From contig OY757904.1 in NCBI GenBank assembly GCA_963585895.1, positions 85,865,043-85,929,042 of the forward strand: DNA of 64,000 bases. Reading direction: 5' to 3'. Numbering within the stretch: position 1 is the first letter of the stretch; each line of letters starts with the position of its first letter. This document shows positions 20,212 through 30,413 of the stretch, in pieces. A program made the translations under genes and the position numbers. Under the pieces are notes generated by a model, which was given only the letters and a program-made list of their open reading frames with translations, had not been told where the DNA came from and did not search any database. The DNA comes from Sepioteuthis lessoniana. Taxonomy: Eukaryota; Mollusca; Cephalopoda; Myopsida; Loliginidae.

Positions 20212-21081
20212 CTGACAAATAAGCCTAGCTTACGCCACCACTTTTCTCTGTATCTTGTTACTTCAATATATCTTTAAACTTATACCGTGTTCTGAGTTGT
20301 CTTTTCGTGGTCCCAACATGAGTCCATATCAACAAGCGAACGAGGATTCGAGATTACGTACTCACGCAAAAAAAAAATCCCAGTTGATTCGACATTACGT
20401 ACTCATGCAAAATTCCAGTGGATTTATCCATCAACTGTCGAATTAGACAAACGATGATTTCAAATCTAGAAAAACCTAATTGATCTCAAATCAACAGGCG
20501 ACCAGGAATCTCGTGCATAAAAGTTACCCCTCCTCGAAATTACCGAACAACATTTTCGAAAATAAAACCAGTTTCTGCTAAACAGAAAAAGCAAGTTCTT
20601 CCGACTTATTGGGTTATTTTAACATTAAAACCATTTGACTCCTACAGACTAAGTGATAACACTTCCCATACTTGAAAGTCTGCCGACAAATTTCGTAGAA
20701 CCCCAGTTATAGAAATAAAAACTTGCTCTAGTTGAAATAATAACTTCAAACGAATTTTGACACCACACCAGGAAATAATTTTTTGTATTCCTTTTTAAAT
20801 TATTTTTTGGGCAACCGTAAAAACAAGTGTGGAAAATTTTTTGTCGCATGAATATTTCGGAACGACGGTATTAAAAAAAAAAATAAAAAGGAGGAAAAAT
20901 ATTAACTAGTTTTTTTATCTTTTATTTTTGTTGTTCCTCCCCTTTTGTTTACGTGTTTAGATAAGAAACCGTAATTACTGTTGCTTTTTTTGGGGTGTGT
21001 GTCTGCTATCTCTTCTTCCACGTAAAAATTCGTTATCATTTTCTTTTTGTCTGGATATTACAAAAATTTCTGTAATCGAAT
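20212..21081. other. AT-rich region upstream of the gypsy gag
   Basis: This could hold the leader or LTR of the gypsy element. I see no second copy of it downstream of pol, so no LTR pair can be drawn. Short ORFs at 20255-20446 and 20649-20849 are not recognisable. Confidence 0.4.
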
Positions 21082-22030
21082 AATGGAGGACTTCCAAAAA
21101 ATGTTAAAAGTTTAGATGGGCCAACAAAAGAAGAGTGATGAAAGGCAACAGAGAATGGAAGAACAGCAGGTACAGCAACAAAAAGAAGAGGACAACAACA
21201 AAGAAATGAGGAAAGATTCCTGCAAGCATTAATGAAAAGTGAGGAACGACAGAACCAAATGGAAGAGTTACTATTAAAATTGTTAAACGGCACCAAAACT
21301 TCTGAGAATGATACTACTTTTTCCCAGGGTACTATTTACAGTACCAGAGAATTTTTTGAGTATGTACCAGAAAACGATAAAACCTTTGATGCATTCTACA
21401 GACGATATGAAGACCTATTAAACGTGGACTGCAAAGAAGAGTCAAACGAAAAAAGGTACGTTTATTACTCAGGAAATTGGGTGCAACTGAACATAGTAGG
21501 TTCGTTGATTTTTATCCTCCCCGCAAAAAAACAATGGATCTGGAGTTCTCAGAGACAGTTAAATTATTATCTAAACTGTTTTGGCCGAACACATAACTTT
21601 TTCATAAGAGATGGAAATGCCTTAATATATTTAAGGATGACCAGTAAGATTATTTGACGTTTGCGGCGACAGTGAATAAACACTCTAACGATTTCAAGTT
21701 AGCAGATTTAACCGCAGACGACTTCAAATGTCTTATTTTCGCGCAGGGTCTGGTCTCAGCAGAAGACGCTGAAATTAGACGCCGTGTGTAAACTAAACTA
21801 GAGAACGAACAAGATGTGAGCCTTAGAAAATTGGCTGAAGATTGCCAGAGGGTAGTATCTGTTAAAAGTGACTCTAAAACTATTGAGGAATCGGGAGTTG
21901 CACATATTAAAAAGATCAAGAGCAAACCGACACTCTATTTCCCACAGAAAGAGAAAAGTAAAATTACGCGACCAAATATTCACGACAAATAAAGTACGAA
22001 TAGACGGAAAAATCCACCACCAGGACCATG
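21082..22030 (+). pseudogene. gypsy gag, capsid part
   Basis: A Gln- and Glu-rich start (from 21082) leads to REFFEYVPENDKTFDAFYRR and YEDLLNV, a capsid-like block known in this gypsy group. Further blocks in other frames are the one around LTADDFKCLIFAQGLVSAED and the KLAEDCQRVVSV segment. At least three frame changes and several stops break it. The intact protein would form the particle. Confidence 0.75.
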
Positions 22031-22502
22031 TTATAGCTGTGGCGACCTACACTGGATGAGGTTTTGCCCAGCGAAAAAGAAGAAAACCTGTAAAAACTGT
22101 GGTAAAGTTGACCACGAAGTAACACGTTGTTGGTATGCCAAAAAATTGAGGAAACCTAGAAATAAAATGGCACTGTCAGGCGATAACGAAGACGGGAATT
22201 TACGCAAATACGTAATGGTTAAAATCTTCAACAAGACAGTAAAATTCCAGCTTAACTCGGGTTCCGACCTCTCGATAATAAATTTGCATACGTGGCGACG
22301 GCTAAACAAACCATCGTTACTGAGAACGAAAAAGACAGCACGTTCCGTAACAAGTGACAGTATAAACATTTTGGGTGAACTGGTTCTCAGTGTAACTTTG
22401 AACGGAATTACAAAGAAACTCAAAGCATATGTGCTAAAAAACACAGATAATCTATTTGGTACGGATTGGATTGAAAATTCAACCTTTGGGACTGTCCTAT
22501 GA
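22031..22502 (+). pseudogene. gypsy zinc knuckles and aspartic protease
   Basis: Just before and after 22056 lie two CCHC-type knuckles (CYSCGDLHWMRFC and CKNCGKVDHEVTRC). The protease follows: KFQLNSGSDLSIINLHTW at about residues 64-81 of the 148-residue ORF, then a flap and ILG-type core. The position that should be the catalytic Asp of the D(S/T)G triad is Asn (codon 22254-22256), so the protease would be inactive even though the frame is open. Translation stops at 22502. Confidence 0.8.
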
Positions 22503-22924
22503 GCAAGTTCTGTCGTAAATTAGAAAGCCCAACTACTAACACCAAAAAATTAAAACAGGAACTCAAACAAAAAATCCCTGAGGTTTTTTCAGGCAGCCTA
22601 GGGAAATGTACAAAAATTAAAGCACAGTTCCAGGTAAAGGACAATGCCCAGCCCATATCTAAAAAAAGCTAAACGCCCTTTTCGCGGCTCTAGAGCAAAT
22701 AAATAAAGAGCTGGACTGGTTGGAAAGAGCAGGTATCTTGTCTAAGACAGATTTCAGCGAGTGGGCTGCGCCAACAGTCTGTGAGAAAAAAATCAAATCA
22801 AATTAGGGTTTGCGCCGATTTTTCAACAGGGTTGAACCAAGCACTAAAAGACCACCACTACCTGCTTCTTAGGCCTGAGGAGATATTCAATAAACTCAAT
22901 GGTGGCAAAATCTTTTCAAAGATA

Positions 22925-23824
22925 CAGGGTGGAACGATAAAATTATCGTCCTAAAGAAAACAACACTACAGCTTTATTTTAAAACTTTTATTGAAAAAAT
23001 CAATTCAGGTAACTTGATTATATAGTAGAGCTGATATCTATTCAATGTAGCCGCCTTCAGCCTCAATCACCACCTCGATACGGATCCGGAACTGGGAGTA
23101 TGCCTTTTCCACAAGCACCGGCGGGAGCTCGGTGAATACTCGGCGGATGGCTGAGATCAGGCTGGCTTTGGTGTTGTGGGAGGTCATGTTAGTAATGCTC
23201 TCGACGTATGACCAAACGAAGTAGTCCAGCGAGTTCAGGTCAGGGGAGGAGGAGGGCCAGTGAGAGAAGGGTACAAAGTCGTAGCACTCCTGAAGCCAAG
23301 CCTGGGTCTCTTTGGAGTTGTGGGCCGGCGCCGAGTCCTGCTGCCACACCTAGGGTCTGCCACCGACCACCTGATTGCACCAGGGGATCGCCATACTCTT
23401 CAGCACATCCAGGTACACTTTGGTGTTGACTTTCAAGCCGACTTCGAAGATGTGAGGTGGCATGATGTGGCCCTCACTTGAAACCACACCAAAGACCATA
23501 AACGTAGCCGGAAACTTTGTTTTCATCACCCTGGACACGTGGCAATCTGGATTTGCATTTTGAGGGTGCTAGCAATGGTCCTGTTGTCATAACTTGGATC
23601 GGTAGAGAGCACGAGTTGTACAGCGGCGCATCTCCAATCTCGCTCGTTGAACATTTCGTCACTTTCAGAGATAATAGAAGGCTCCTATCGCTCTTGGGAT
23701 TTGTACACAACTGGCCAACTAGTAGATGGTCTGCAACAACAACAAAAAAGAAAACCGGTTTTCATTTAACGGAAATGGAATCATGTCGTCTTTTCTAGGT
23801 CAATAATTTTATCGTTCCACCCTG
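22925..23824 (-). mobile_element. mariner-superfamily element inside gypsy (900 bp)
   Basis: Terminal inverted repeats begin CAGGGTGGAACGATAAAATT and match for 22 bp. TA dinucleotides flank both ends (22923-22924 and 23825-23826). Setting the element and one TA aside makes the gypsy frame continuous. The interior encodes a broken transposase on the minus strand. The element is shorter than an autonomous copy because the region of the first catalytic Asp is missing. Confidence 0.93.
23038..23710 (-). pseudogene. mariner-superfamily transposase, internally deleted
   Basis: The minus strand gives a diverged N-terminal piece (about 23710-23540, shifted frames). It is followed by KTKFPATFMVFGVVSSEGHI, an in-frame TAG at about 23350, then WQQDSAPAHNSKETQAWLQ with the second catalytic Asp, SSPDLNSLDYFVW with the third, and an ending FRIRIEVVIEAEGGYIE. 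It is a different subfamily from the mariner at 1002-1860. The stop and the missing segment make it non-functional. Confidence 0.85.
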
Positions 23825-24436
23825 TAGATTTATCGGACGCATATCTTCAAATCGAGGTGAAAGAAAATAGTTTAAAGCTCCTGTGCATAAACACGCACAG
23901 AAGTCTTTATAAGTTTAATAGACTAGATTTTGGGGTCAAGGTTGTGCCTGCCATCATTCAGCAGTTTGTGGACGTCATGCTGGGCGACCTTGATTTCGCA
24001 GCTGCTTATCTTGACGACAAATCTGTGACAGAGCATTGGAAGCATATTATGTGCGCATTCGACAAACTCCAAGAATACGATTTTAAAGTTAAGGAAGCGA
24101 AATGTGATTTTTTTCTATCAGAAATGAAATACTTGGGGCATTTAATTAATCAAGACGGTCGACGGCCGGATCCTGATAGGGCTACCGCGATCAAAGACAT
24201 GCCGGCCCCAGACAACGTCCAAAGCTTCCTTGGCTTGGCAAACTTCTACCAAATATTTATTAAAAACATGCATAATTTAAGCCCCCACCGCCTCAATGAA
24301 CTTCTCAAGAAAGATAAAACCTGGACTTGGACACCAGAATGCCAACCTGTATTCGAAAAAATAAAAGAGATACTTACGTCTGATCTGTCTCACTCATTAT
24401 GATCCTTGGTATAATTGTAGCAAACGATGCTCGCTA

Positions 24437-24504
24437 TTCCGTTTTGTAGCTTGTGTAAAATGCAGGCTCCGATGCCTGCATTTTACACAAGCTACCAAAC
24501 GGAA
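24437..24504. repeat. near-perfect 31-bp inverted repeat
   Basis: Arms 24437-24467 and 24474-24504 match at 30 of 31 positions around a 6-nt spacer TCCGAT. It sits in the gypsy RNase H region and disrupts the expected coding, so it is a local inverted duplication rather than part of the ancestral element. Confidence 0.95.
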
Positions 24505-25830
24505 CAAGGAAAGCCATTGCATCTCGATCATTACTACCTGCGGAAAAGCAATACCCGCAGATAGAGAAGGAGGTATGGGGCATAATTTTTGCTGTGACAA
24601 AGTTACACAGATACCTCCACGGCAGACGGTTTACACTACAGACGAATCACAAACCCCTGTTGTCGATTTTCGGTTCAAAAAAAGGTCTACCGGTATAGAC
24701 CGCCAACAGACTTCTCCGTTGGGGTACTATACTACTAAACTACAATTTCAAAATTGAGTATCTGTCTTCTAAAAACATCTGTCATGTCGACGGTTTATCC
24801 TGACTTGTTCCGAAGAACACCGAAGTATTCGAGGATTCAATCATCGCAACATTAAGGATTAACTGCGAAATAAAGAATATGATCGCGGATACTATAAGAG
24901 AGCTCCCCGTCACACTTGCAGACATTAAAAGGGAGGCTCTGAAGAATGACTGTCCATTCCACAAAAAATAAAATCTATAATAAAGATCCTAATGTGCCAG
25001 AGGTTTTTTCACTTTGCGACGATGTCCTTTTATATAACGACTGAGTGGTGATACCGAGCAGTCTGCAGAAAAAAATCCTGCGGGATTTTCATATGGGACA
25101 TCCGGGGAAAAACCACACTAAAAGCCACATGCGCTGTTATGTCTATTGGCCGAACATGGATAAGGACATAGCAGCTAAAGCGCCAGCAACTACGCGTAAA
25201 CCGTTGCCAAAACGGTCCAACCGTGGCAAAGGATCCACGTCGACTACGCTGGTCCTTTGGATGACCAGTACTATCACATTGTCGTCGACAGCCACACTAA
25301 ATGGCCAGAAGTCTAGAAATGTGAAAGACATACCACAAATTGCACGATAGGGTTCATACACGAACTATTAGCACGCTTCGGCGTAGTTGATTGTGTAGTT
25401 ACTGATAATGGGACGCAGTTCATGTCTAATGAATTCAAGCAATTCTGCGATACGTATCCAGTGAAGTACATCACGACTCCGCAATACCATCCAAGGTCAA
25501 ATGGTCAGGCGGAGAGGTTTGTGAACACCTTGAAGAGGGCTCTGAGAAAGGCACAACGCATGCCGACAGATAGGGCGCTGCAACAGCTTCTGCAGGTGTA
25601 CAGAATAACGCCTAACCCAAATACACCTATGGGACGCTCGCCCGCAGAAACTATGTTTGCGAGAAAAATAAGATTGGCTTTTGACAAACTCATTCTGAGG
25701 CAAGCAAGATTTAAAAAGACATTCACCCTTCCTAAAAAAACGTTACGCCTGTGGCGAAAAAGTGTTATTCAAAGTTTACAAAAATAACATAATGTTTTGG
25801 GAAGTGGGCACAGTGAAACAAAGAGTGGAT
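24505..25830 (+). pseudogene. gypsy RNase H and integrase, decayed
   Basis: RNase H pieces in several frames include blocks around EKAIAS and LHRYLHGRRFTL. The integrase zinc region (FHMGHPGKNHTKSHMRCYVY) is followed by the catalytic core: a frame with YAGPLDDQYYHIVVDS near 25240, then VTDNGTQFMSNEF with the second Asp, and HPRSNGQAERFVNTLKRAL with the catalytic Glu in the open frame 25422-25787. Sequence ends abruptly near 25830. Confidence 0.82.
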
Positions 25831-25831
25831 T

Positions 25832-27597
25832 TGACCTGGATTTTGCTGGCTTGAAATACATTCTAGCCCAGGTCATATTTCTCTCGAGACCCTTTAAGAG
25901 CCATCTACCTCCCATGACAGATGTTGTCGTCACGGTTAAGTCATCCATGTAAGCCCTTATTGGTGATTGGCGGACTCCTGATCTAGACAAAGGACCTCGG
26001 CATTCCACCTCTGCCGCCTTCACAAGCATGTTCATAGTCAATGAGAATAGGACGGCAGACATAGTACACCCTGTAATGATACCCTTTTCCAGGGTTTGCC
26101 ACTCTGATGTCACTGAACGAGAACATGCTCTCAGCCGGAAATTCTTATAATAGTCTGCAATGAGATCGCATACTGATGGCGGTACGTGATGTCTCGTTAG
26201 GGCTTCCTCCACCAGTTTGTGTGGCATGGACCCGTAGGCGTTAGCGAGATCCAACCATAATACAGTCAAGTCTCCTTTGTTTTCCTTTGCCTCTCTCAGG
26301 AGCTGTGTCAGGACTCCTGTATGTTCAAGGCACCCGGCATACCGGCTACCCCGCCCTTCTGGACTGATGTATCAATGTAGCCGTTACCCAGGAAGAAATC
26401 TGATAATCGCCCTGACAATAAACTGAAAAAGATCTTACTTTCAGTGTTTAATAATGAAATTAATCGGAACTGGTCCAATAACTTCAAACCCTCCTCCTTC
26501 GGGATCCATACCCCCTCAGCGAATCTCCATTGCTCCACGATCTTGCCTCTCCTCCAAATGACTCTCAATATCTTCCACAGGATTTCTAGAACTCCTTTAC
26601 ACCGCTTGTACACAATGTAAGGTACTCCACTTGGTCCTGGTGCTGAGGCAGATCTTGTGGCTCTCACAACTTCTTGCATTTCCTTCCAGGTTGGCAAGCG
26701 GGTGTCATATTGGACCACTGGTGGCTTCTGATGAATCAAGCGGTTGTTAATACCCATATTTTGATCTTTTGCAGGGTCACTCATAGTATCTCGAAGGTGG
26801 TTGTTAATTTCTTCCTCCGATGCCTCCAAATTCCCATTTCGCTTCTCCCCTAGTAATGTTCTTGCAAAGCCGAAGGGATTAGACAGGAAATTTGCCCGCT
26901 TCTTTGATCTTTCTTTCCTCCTCCTCCTGTGCCACTCCGCTCGCCGTAAGGTTTTCAATTCCCCTCTGAGTATTCCCCTGAGCTCCTCGAGGGGTTGACG
27001 CTCTTCTATACTTGCCCTTCTATATAGCTTCTTAAGGGATCTTATTTCTTTCCTTAGGTCTTTCATTTTATTCACCCTACGGTTGGCAGTGTAGGGCCTC
27101 CTTGGTTGCCGGGTTTCGACGAAACCAAATCTCTCTGACGCCAAGCTAGTTTTTATTGTCGTCATGAAACTTAGTCGGCTCTCCACGTCCCCCTTCGTAG
27201 CTGACTGAATTATCTCACAAATGTCATTATCGAAGTCCTACCAGGCCCCCTTGTTGTTCGCTGGGGGCCATTTAATCTTCTTACGGGACTCCTTGCCCAG
27301 AGTGAGAGGAACTGAAGCTTGGAGGGACTGGGCGCTGTGGTATGACTCCTGTCCCTGCACCTCCTCCGTTTTACCAGGACTTGTACCTGCACGTTGCTCC
27401 CGGTTACCCCCCTCCAGACATTTCATCCGGCTTTGATGTATCTTCAAGCCTCTTTGGTTTTTGCACGTCTTACCACAAATGCATCTGCTCAAAGTTGATT
27501 GGGAATTCCTGTTCGTTTCCGTTAAATCCATCCTGTTGAGGATCTCTTCCGCCCCGCCTCTCGGGATCCCCTGGGGGTATTGTGCATTTAGGTTCAT
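25832..27597 (-). pseudogene. Hero-like ORF: zinc finger and reverse transcriptase
   Basis: At 27597-27238 the reading includes CICGKTCKNQRGLKIHQSRM then KC, a C2H2-like DNA-binding finger, and KKIKWPPANNKGAW. The next frame (27186-26308) has a basic stretch of about 20 Arg and Lys residues, SASAPGPSGVPYIVYKRCKG, and FRLISLLNTESKIFFSLLSG. After a frameshift, 26269-25832 has LTVLWLDLANAYGSMPHKLV with catalytic Asp, EKGIITGCTMSAVLF, and YMDDLTVTTTS with the catalytic Asp pair. At least one stop and one frameshift break it. Confidence 0.84.
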
Positions 27598-27770
27598 CGT
27601 AGCATCTTTCTTGGTTGTTCCTCACGGAGCGTGCAATTTGGGTTGCTAACCCATCTTGCCCCACTACCCGTCTTTCCGGGTTGCCAGTTGCCTCTCCAAC
27701 CGCCACCAGGTCTATTCCCTGATTGCCAACTAGTCTGTTCCCAGTCGTCACTGTTGTTACCAGCATTCAC
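25832..27770 (-). mobile_element. Hero/NeSL-like LINE, 3' end missing
   Basis: The minus strand has a C2H2-like N-terminal zinc finger, a conserved linker and a reverse transcriptase of the group that uses a restriction-like endonuclease. The C-terminus, with the endonuclease, is missing at the junction with the gypsy element at about 25830. Loss of the 3' end is the opposite of normal LINE truncation and points to deletion or rearrangement. Confidence 0.8.
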
Positions 27771-28075
27771 ATTTCAATCATACATCTCAGATGCATCAGG
27801 GAGGTCTTCAGTGATGCGCTGTCTTCATTGCCGATTTCGGATTATTTCTGCATCATATCAGCTCCGACAGTAACCCCGGCTTAACTCTAAAAGAGCCAAG
27901 CCGCCTCCGTGATCGCGACGTGCTACGCTCGTGCCTCTACCAAAGCAAAGAAAAAATAAATAAAAAGCCGGACTTCGGCCGTTCTTATAGACATCTGTCT
28001 TTTAGTAAACAGCCAATGAAAACAGGGCATTCCTCTCTTCTGCTATATAGTACCATCTTTACCTCATCCGGTTTC
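27771..28075. other. spacer between Hero-like and Tx1-like elements
   Basis: This probably includes the Hero-like 5' untranslated region (minus strand) and the left flank of the Tx1-like insertion. It is moderately GC-rich with no coding feature. A short block, ACCATCTTT(A)ACCTCAT, occurs here (about 28050) and again inside the next element (about 28150). Confidence 0.5.
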
Positions 28076-28307
28076 TCCCTGCTACTTCCGGAGGTTTTTG
28101 TTTGTTGAACAGGTTGGACCTCTTGCGCTATCACATCGAAAGGATAATTACCATCTTTAACCTCATATCATCGTGTCGGCTTCTCCCGGCCGGGCTGAAA
28201 AATTCTGACCTAGTTGGAAAATTAAGTTAAGTTTTTTTTTTTCTTTCCATTTTTTTGTTCTTTTCATATTTACACCCCCCTTCTTTTCTTCCACCCAGCC
28301 TATCATT

Positions 28308-28545
28308 TATGGTCGGCCGGCCAGACGGCTCGGCCATAAAGGCGTTATTTTCCCCAAATAAGGGTGACCCTCCCCCCCAGGTGAAAAATAAAAATAAATC
28401 ACCTTGTGTGGATAAAAATGCCCCTCCCCCTGACCCAAAAGAAAAATCGCCACAAAAAAACAACCCTCCCCTGACAAAAATGCACCTACCAATTCACCAA
28501 GCAAAAATGAAAAAGAAAAGGAAAAAAACGAAAATAGTTGGATAG
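28308..28545 (+). pseudogene. Tx1-like ORF1, N-terminal part
   Basis: The ATG at 28308 opens VGRPDGSAIKALFSPNKGD, then a Pro- and Lys-rich stretch. A frameshift near 28440-28460 separates it from the main ORF1. The other frame runs without a stop from there into the segment preceding 28629, so the true start is probably 28308 and not the downstream ATG. Confidence 0.65.
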
Positions 28546-28628
28546 CCCCACCGAAAATTCAGGTCGACGTCGACGACTTACTACAGCGAGCAAAGGCCAT
28601 CTCCAGTGAAGTACAGGAGCATGGGCTT

Positions 28629-29939
28629 ATGTTCAATTTGGAGGAAGTAAGACAAGACCAAAAAAAAAGAACGGTGTCTGTCTTTGTTGTGGATAAACGA
28701 TCTCGTAAAATCGTTAAACCCGCCAAAGACATGGTCCTTCGTCAAATTTCCATCCTGGGCGTAAAGGCACAAGCTATAATAGCTGGTACCTCTTACGCTT
28801 TCTGGGATATATTGCTACTGACCATTGATGAAGCCGTCGCCTTAACGAAAAAAACACTCGAAAACAAAGAGTTCTTCTTCAGGACTGAATATATGGGGCG
28901 GCGGCGGACCACGGTATCAATATATGAGGTCCCTAGCTTCCTAAGAGACGCAAATTTAGCTGCATATATGCTACAATTTGGCGACATCCTCTCAGCGACA
29001 CGCGACGGAATGCGTGGGGAATGGAGGTTCGACATTATGTTGGATGTCAAAACCTTCTACTCCGTTCCCAACTGGTTGGAGGTGGAAGGGCGCAGGCTAC
29101 CTGTCATCGTGTCAGGTAGGAAACCCGCTTGCTGGCACTGTGACGAGATTGGTCACCTCTCCGCAGTTTGCCCGGGCAAGAAGGCCCCGAAGAAGCCCGA
29201 TCCAAAACCCGGGACCCTCCCACCTGTTGTTGTATCAAACACTGAAAAGGAGGCTCCCGTAGTCTCGCCCACACCAGCAGGTACAAAAAACCGCACTCCC
29301 CCTTCGACCCCTACGGTTAATTCCATAGAGTCGGGGGCCGAGTGGCTGACTGTGGGAAAAGGTGGGAGGAAGCTCCAACCTGCAGATCCTCACTCCCAAA
29401 AGTTGTCCCAGGTGGGCACCAACAGTCCACCTGCCTCAAAAACAAAGTCCAACAGCAGCAGTTCTTCGCCTTCATATGCCCATAAAACATCATCCCCTAA
29501 AACTAAATACCCACCCAAGACCCCACCTAAACAGCCCACTCCTCCCAAGGTCAGATCTTTCAGCCCAGGCCGGGAGAAATTTGAAAAACTCCTAGAGTTT
29601 AAAAAGCGGCTGGACCAGGAGCGTAAATCGTCTCCACGACCAGAGCCCCCTCATTCCACCCCTTCATCACCAAAGCAACCACGCATCATTCGACCTCCAC
29701 CATCTACGCCACCCCAAAAATCCATGCCACCACCTCTGATGTCAGTTTTAGTACCAAAGAAAAAGGGACCCATCCCCCCTCCGCTGCCGTTAAATTCACC
29801 ACCAGCTAAACCATCTCCACCAGTAACAGCAGCAACACCTTCAACTCCGTGTATAACTCTAAAGAAACGGCAGCGGAGTTCATCAATAGACAGTTCGGGG
29901 GGTGAGGTCCCAAAACACACAAAAAAAGGAGAAACCTAG
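28629..29939 (+). CDS. Tx1-like ORF1 (RNA-binding gag-like protein), main part
   Basis: This is a 436-residue open frame. Residues 1-165 are a conserved ORF1 domain (an EFFFRTEYMGRRRTTVSIYE stretch lies near residue 81). A CCHC knuckle CWHCDEIGHLSAVC follows at about residues 168-181, then a long Pro-, Ser- and Lys-rich disordered tail to residue 436. The protein would coat the element RNA. The frame ends at a run of seven A (29921-29927), after which a further conserved-looking frame continues at +1. The N-terminus is displaced by an upstream frameshift. Confidence 0.8.
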   Translation: MFNLEEVRQDQKKRTVSVFVVDKRSRKIVKPAKDMVLRQISILGVKAQAIIAGTSYAFWDILLLTIDEAVALTKKTLENKEFFFRTEYMGRRRTTVSIYEVPSFLRDANLAAYMLQFGDILSATRDGMRGEWRFDIMLDVKTFYSVPNWLEVEGRRLPVIVSGRKPACWHCDEIGHLSAVCPGKKAPKKPDPKPGTLPPVVVSNTEKEAPVVSPTPAGTKNRTPPSTPTVNSIESGAEWLTVGKGGRKLQPADPHSQKLSQVGTNSPPASKTKSNSSSSSPSYAHKTSSPKTKYPPKTPPKQPTPPKVRSFSPGREKFEKLLEFKKRLDQERKSSPRPEPPHSTPSSPKQPRIIRPPPSTPPQKSMPPPLMSVLVPKKKGPIPPPLPLNSPPAKPSPPVTAATPSTPCITLKKRQRSSSIDSSGGEVPKHTKKGET

Positions 29940-30408
29940 GCACCATTCGGGAACCAGCATCTGCCGGGTGGATGAGGGGTCTCTGGATCGTCTCTACAAG
30001 GTCCAGCCGCAACTGCTGAAAGATTTGAGGGTCCTCCACAACTTCAAGGAAGTAAATGGACGTAATGTGGAGGGCCCGAAAAATTTCCCGGATGCATGGA
30101 TCACCACAGTCATACGGAAGGGCCGAGGGTCGGAAGGTGTAATGAAAATGCTCGGTGAGGCAAACGAGGCCCTCGGCCCAATTCCATATTTAAAGGACGA
30201 TATCAATTCATGTAAGGGTCTTGTTGGGAGGGTCCCTGTTGTTTTGCACCCCTCCTTTTATAGGGCTCTAAAACTAACCTATCCGCGGGACGTCGGGGGT
30301 CTCGCTCATGACGGAGTCATCAATAATGAGATGGCCACAGGATCCATGAGCCAGACCGTCGGTGTCCTGTCCCCAGCCATGTTTAGTCCGGGCACTCAAC
30401 CCCTGTAA
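29902..30408 (+). CDS. Tx1-like ORF1 C-terminal domain in the +1 frame
   Basis: A 168-residue frame overlaps the end of the main ORF1 and ends at 30408, only 5 bp before the ORF2 ATG. It lacks low-complexity sequence (for example VDEGSLDRLYKVQPQLLKDL and FPDAWITTVIRKGRG). This suggests a real folded domain joined to ORF1 either by a mutation in the A7 run or by programmed frameshifting. I do not recognise the domain itself. Confidence 0.5.
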   Translation: MRSQNTQKKEKPRHHSGTSICRVDEGSLDRLYKVQPQLLKDLRVLHNFKEVNGRNVEGPKNFPDAWITTVIRKGRGSEGVMKMLGEANEALGPIPYLKDDINSCKGLVGRVPVVLHPSFYRALKLTYPRDVGGLAHDGVINNEMATGSMSQTVGVLSPAMFSPGTQPL

Positions 30409-30413
30409 TTTTC

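Larger units (their letters stand above)
22503..24402 (+). pseudogene. gypsy reverse transcriptase, split by a mariner
   Basis: Before the mariner, broken frames hold the N-terminal fingers (a block around LDWLERAGILSKTDFSEW). The motif before the first catalytic Asp is cut exactly at the TA insertion site. After the mariner the frame is open for about 180 residues and contains the catalytic box YLDD at 24007-24018. It continues through KYLGHLINQDGRRPDPDRAT and SFLGLANFYQIFIKNMHNL, the connection region, to a stop at 24402. Confidence 0.85.
21082..25830 (+). mobile_element. Ty3/gypsy-type LTR retrotransposon, decayed and interrupted
   Basis: Gag, zinc knuckles, protease, reverse transcriptase, RNase H and integrase remains occur in the canonical Ty3/gypsy order (integrase last). 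Flanking LTRs are not recognised. A mariner sits inside the reverse transcriptase (22925-23824), a short inverted duplication sits in the RNase H region (24437-24504), and the 3' end is cut at the junction with a Hero-like LINE near 25830. Every domain carries stops or frameshifts. Confidence 0.88.

Noticed and set aside
20260-20330. gypsy 5' LTR end and primer-binding site
   Set aside because: The sequence is suggestive in position, but no second LTR copy exists in the window and no clear tRNA-complementary site is present.
23208-23481. plus-strand ORFs of 73 residues
   Set aside because: They are antisense shadows of the mariner transposase.
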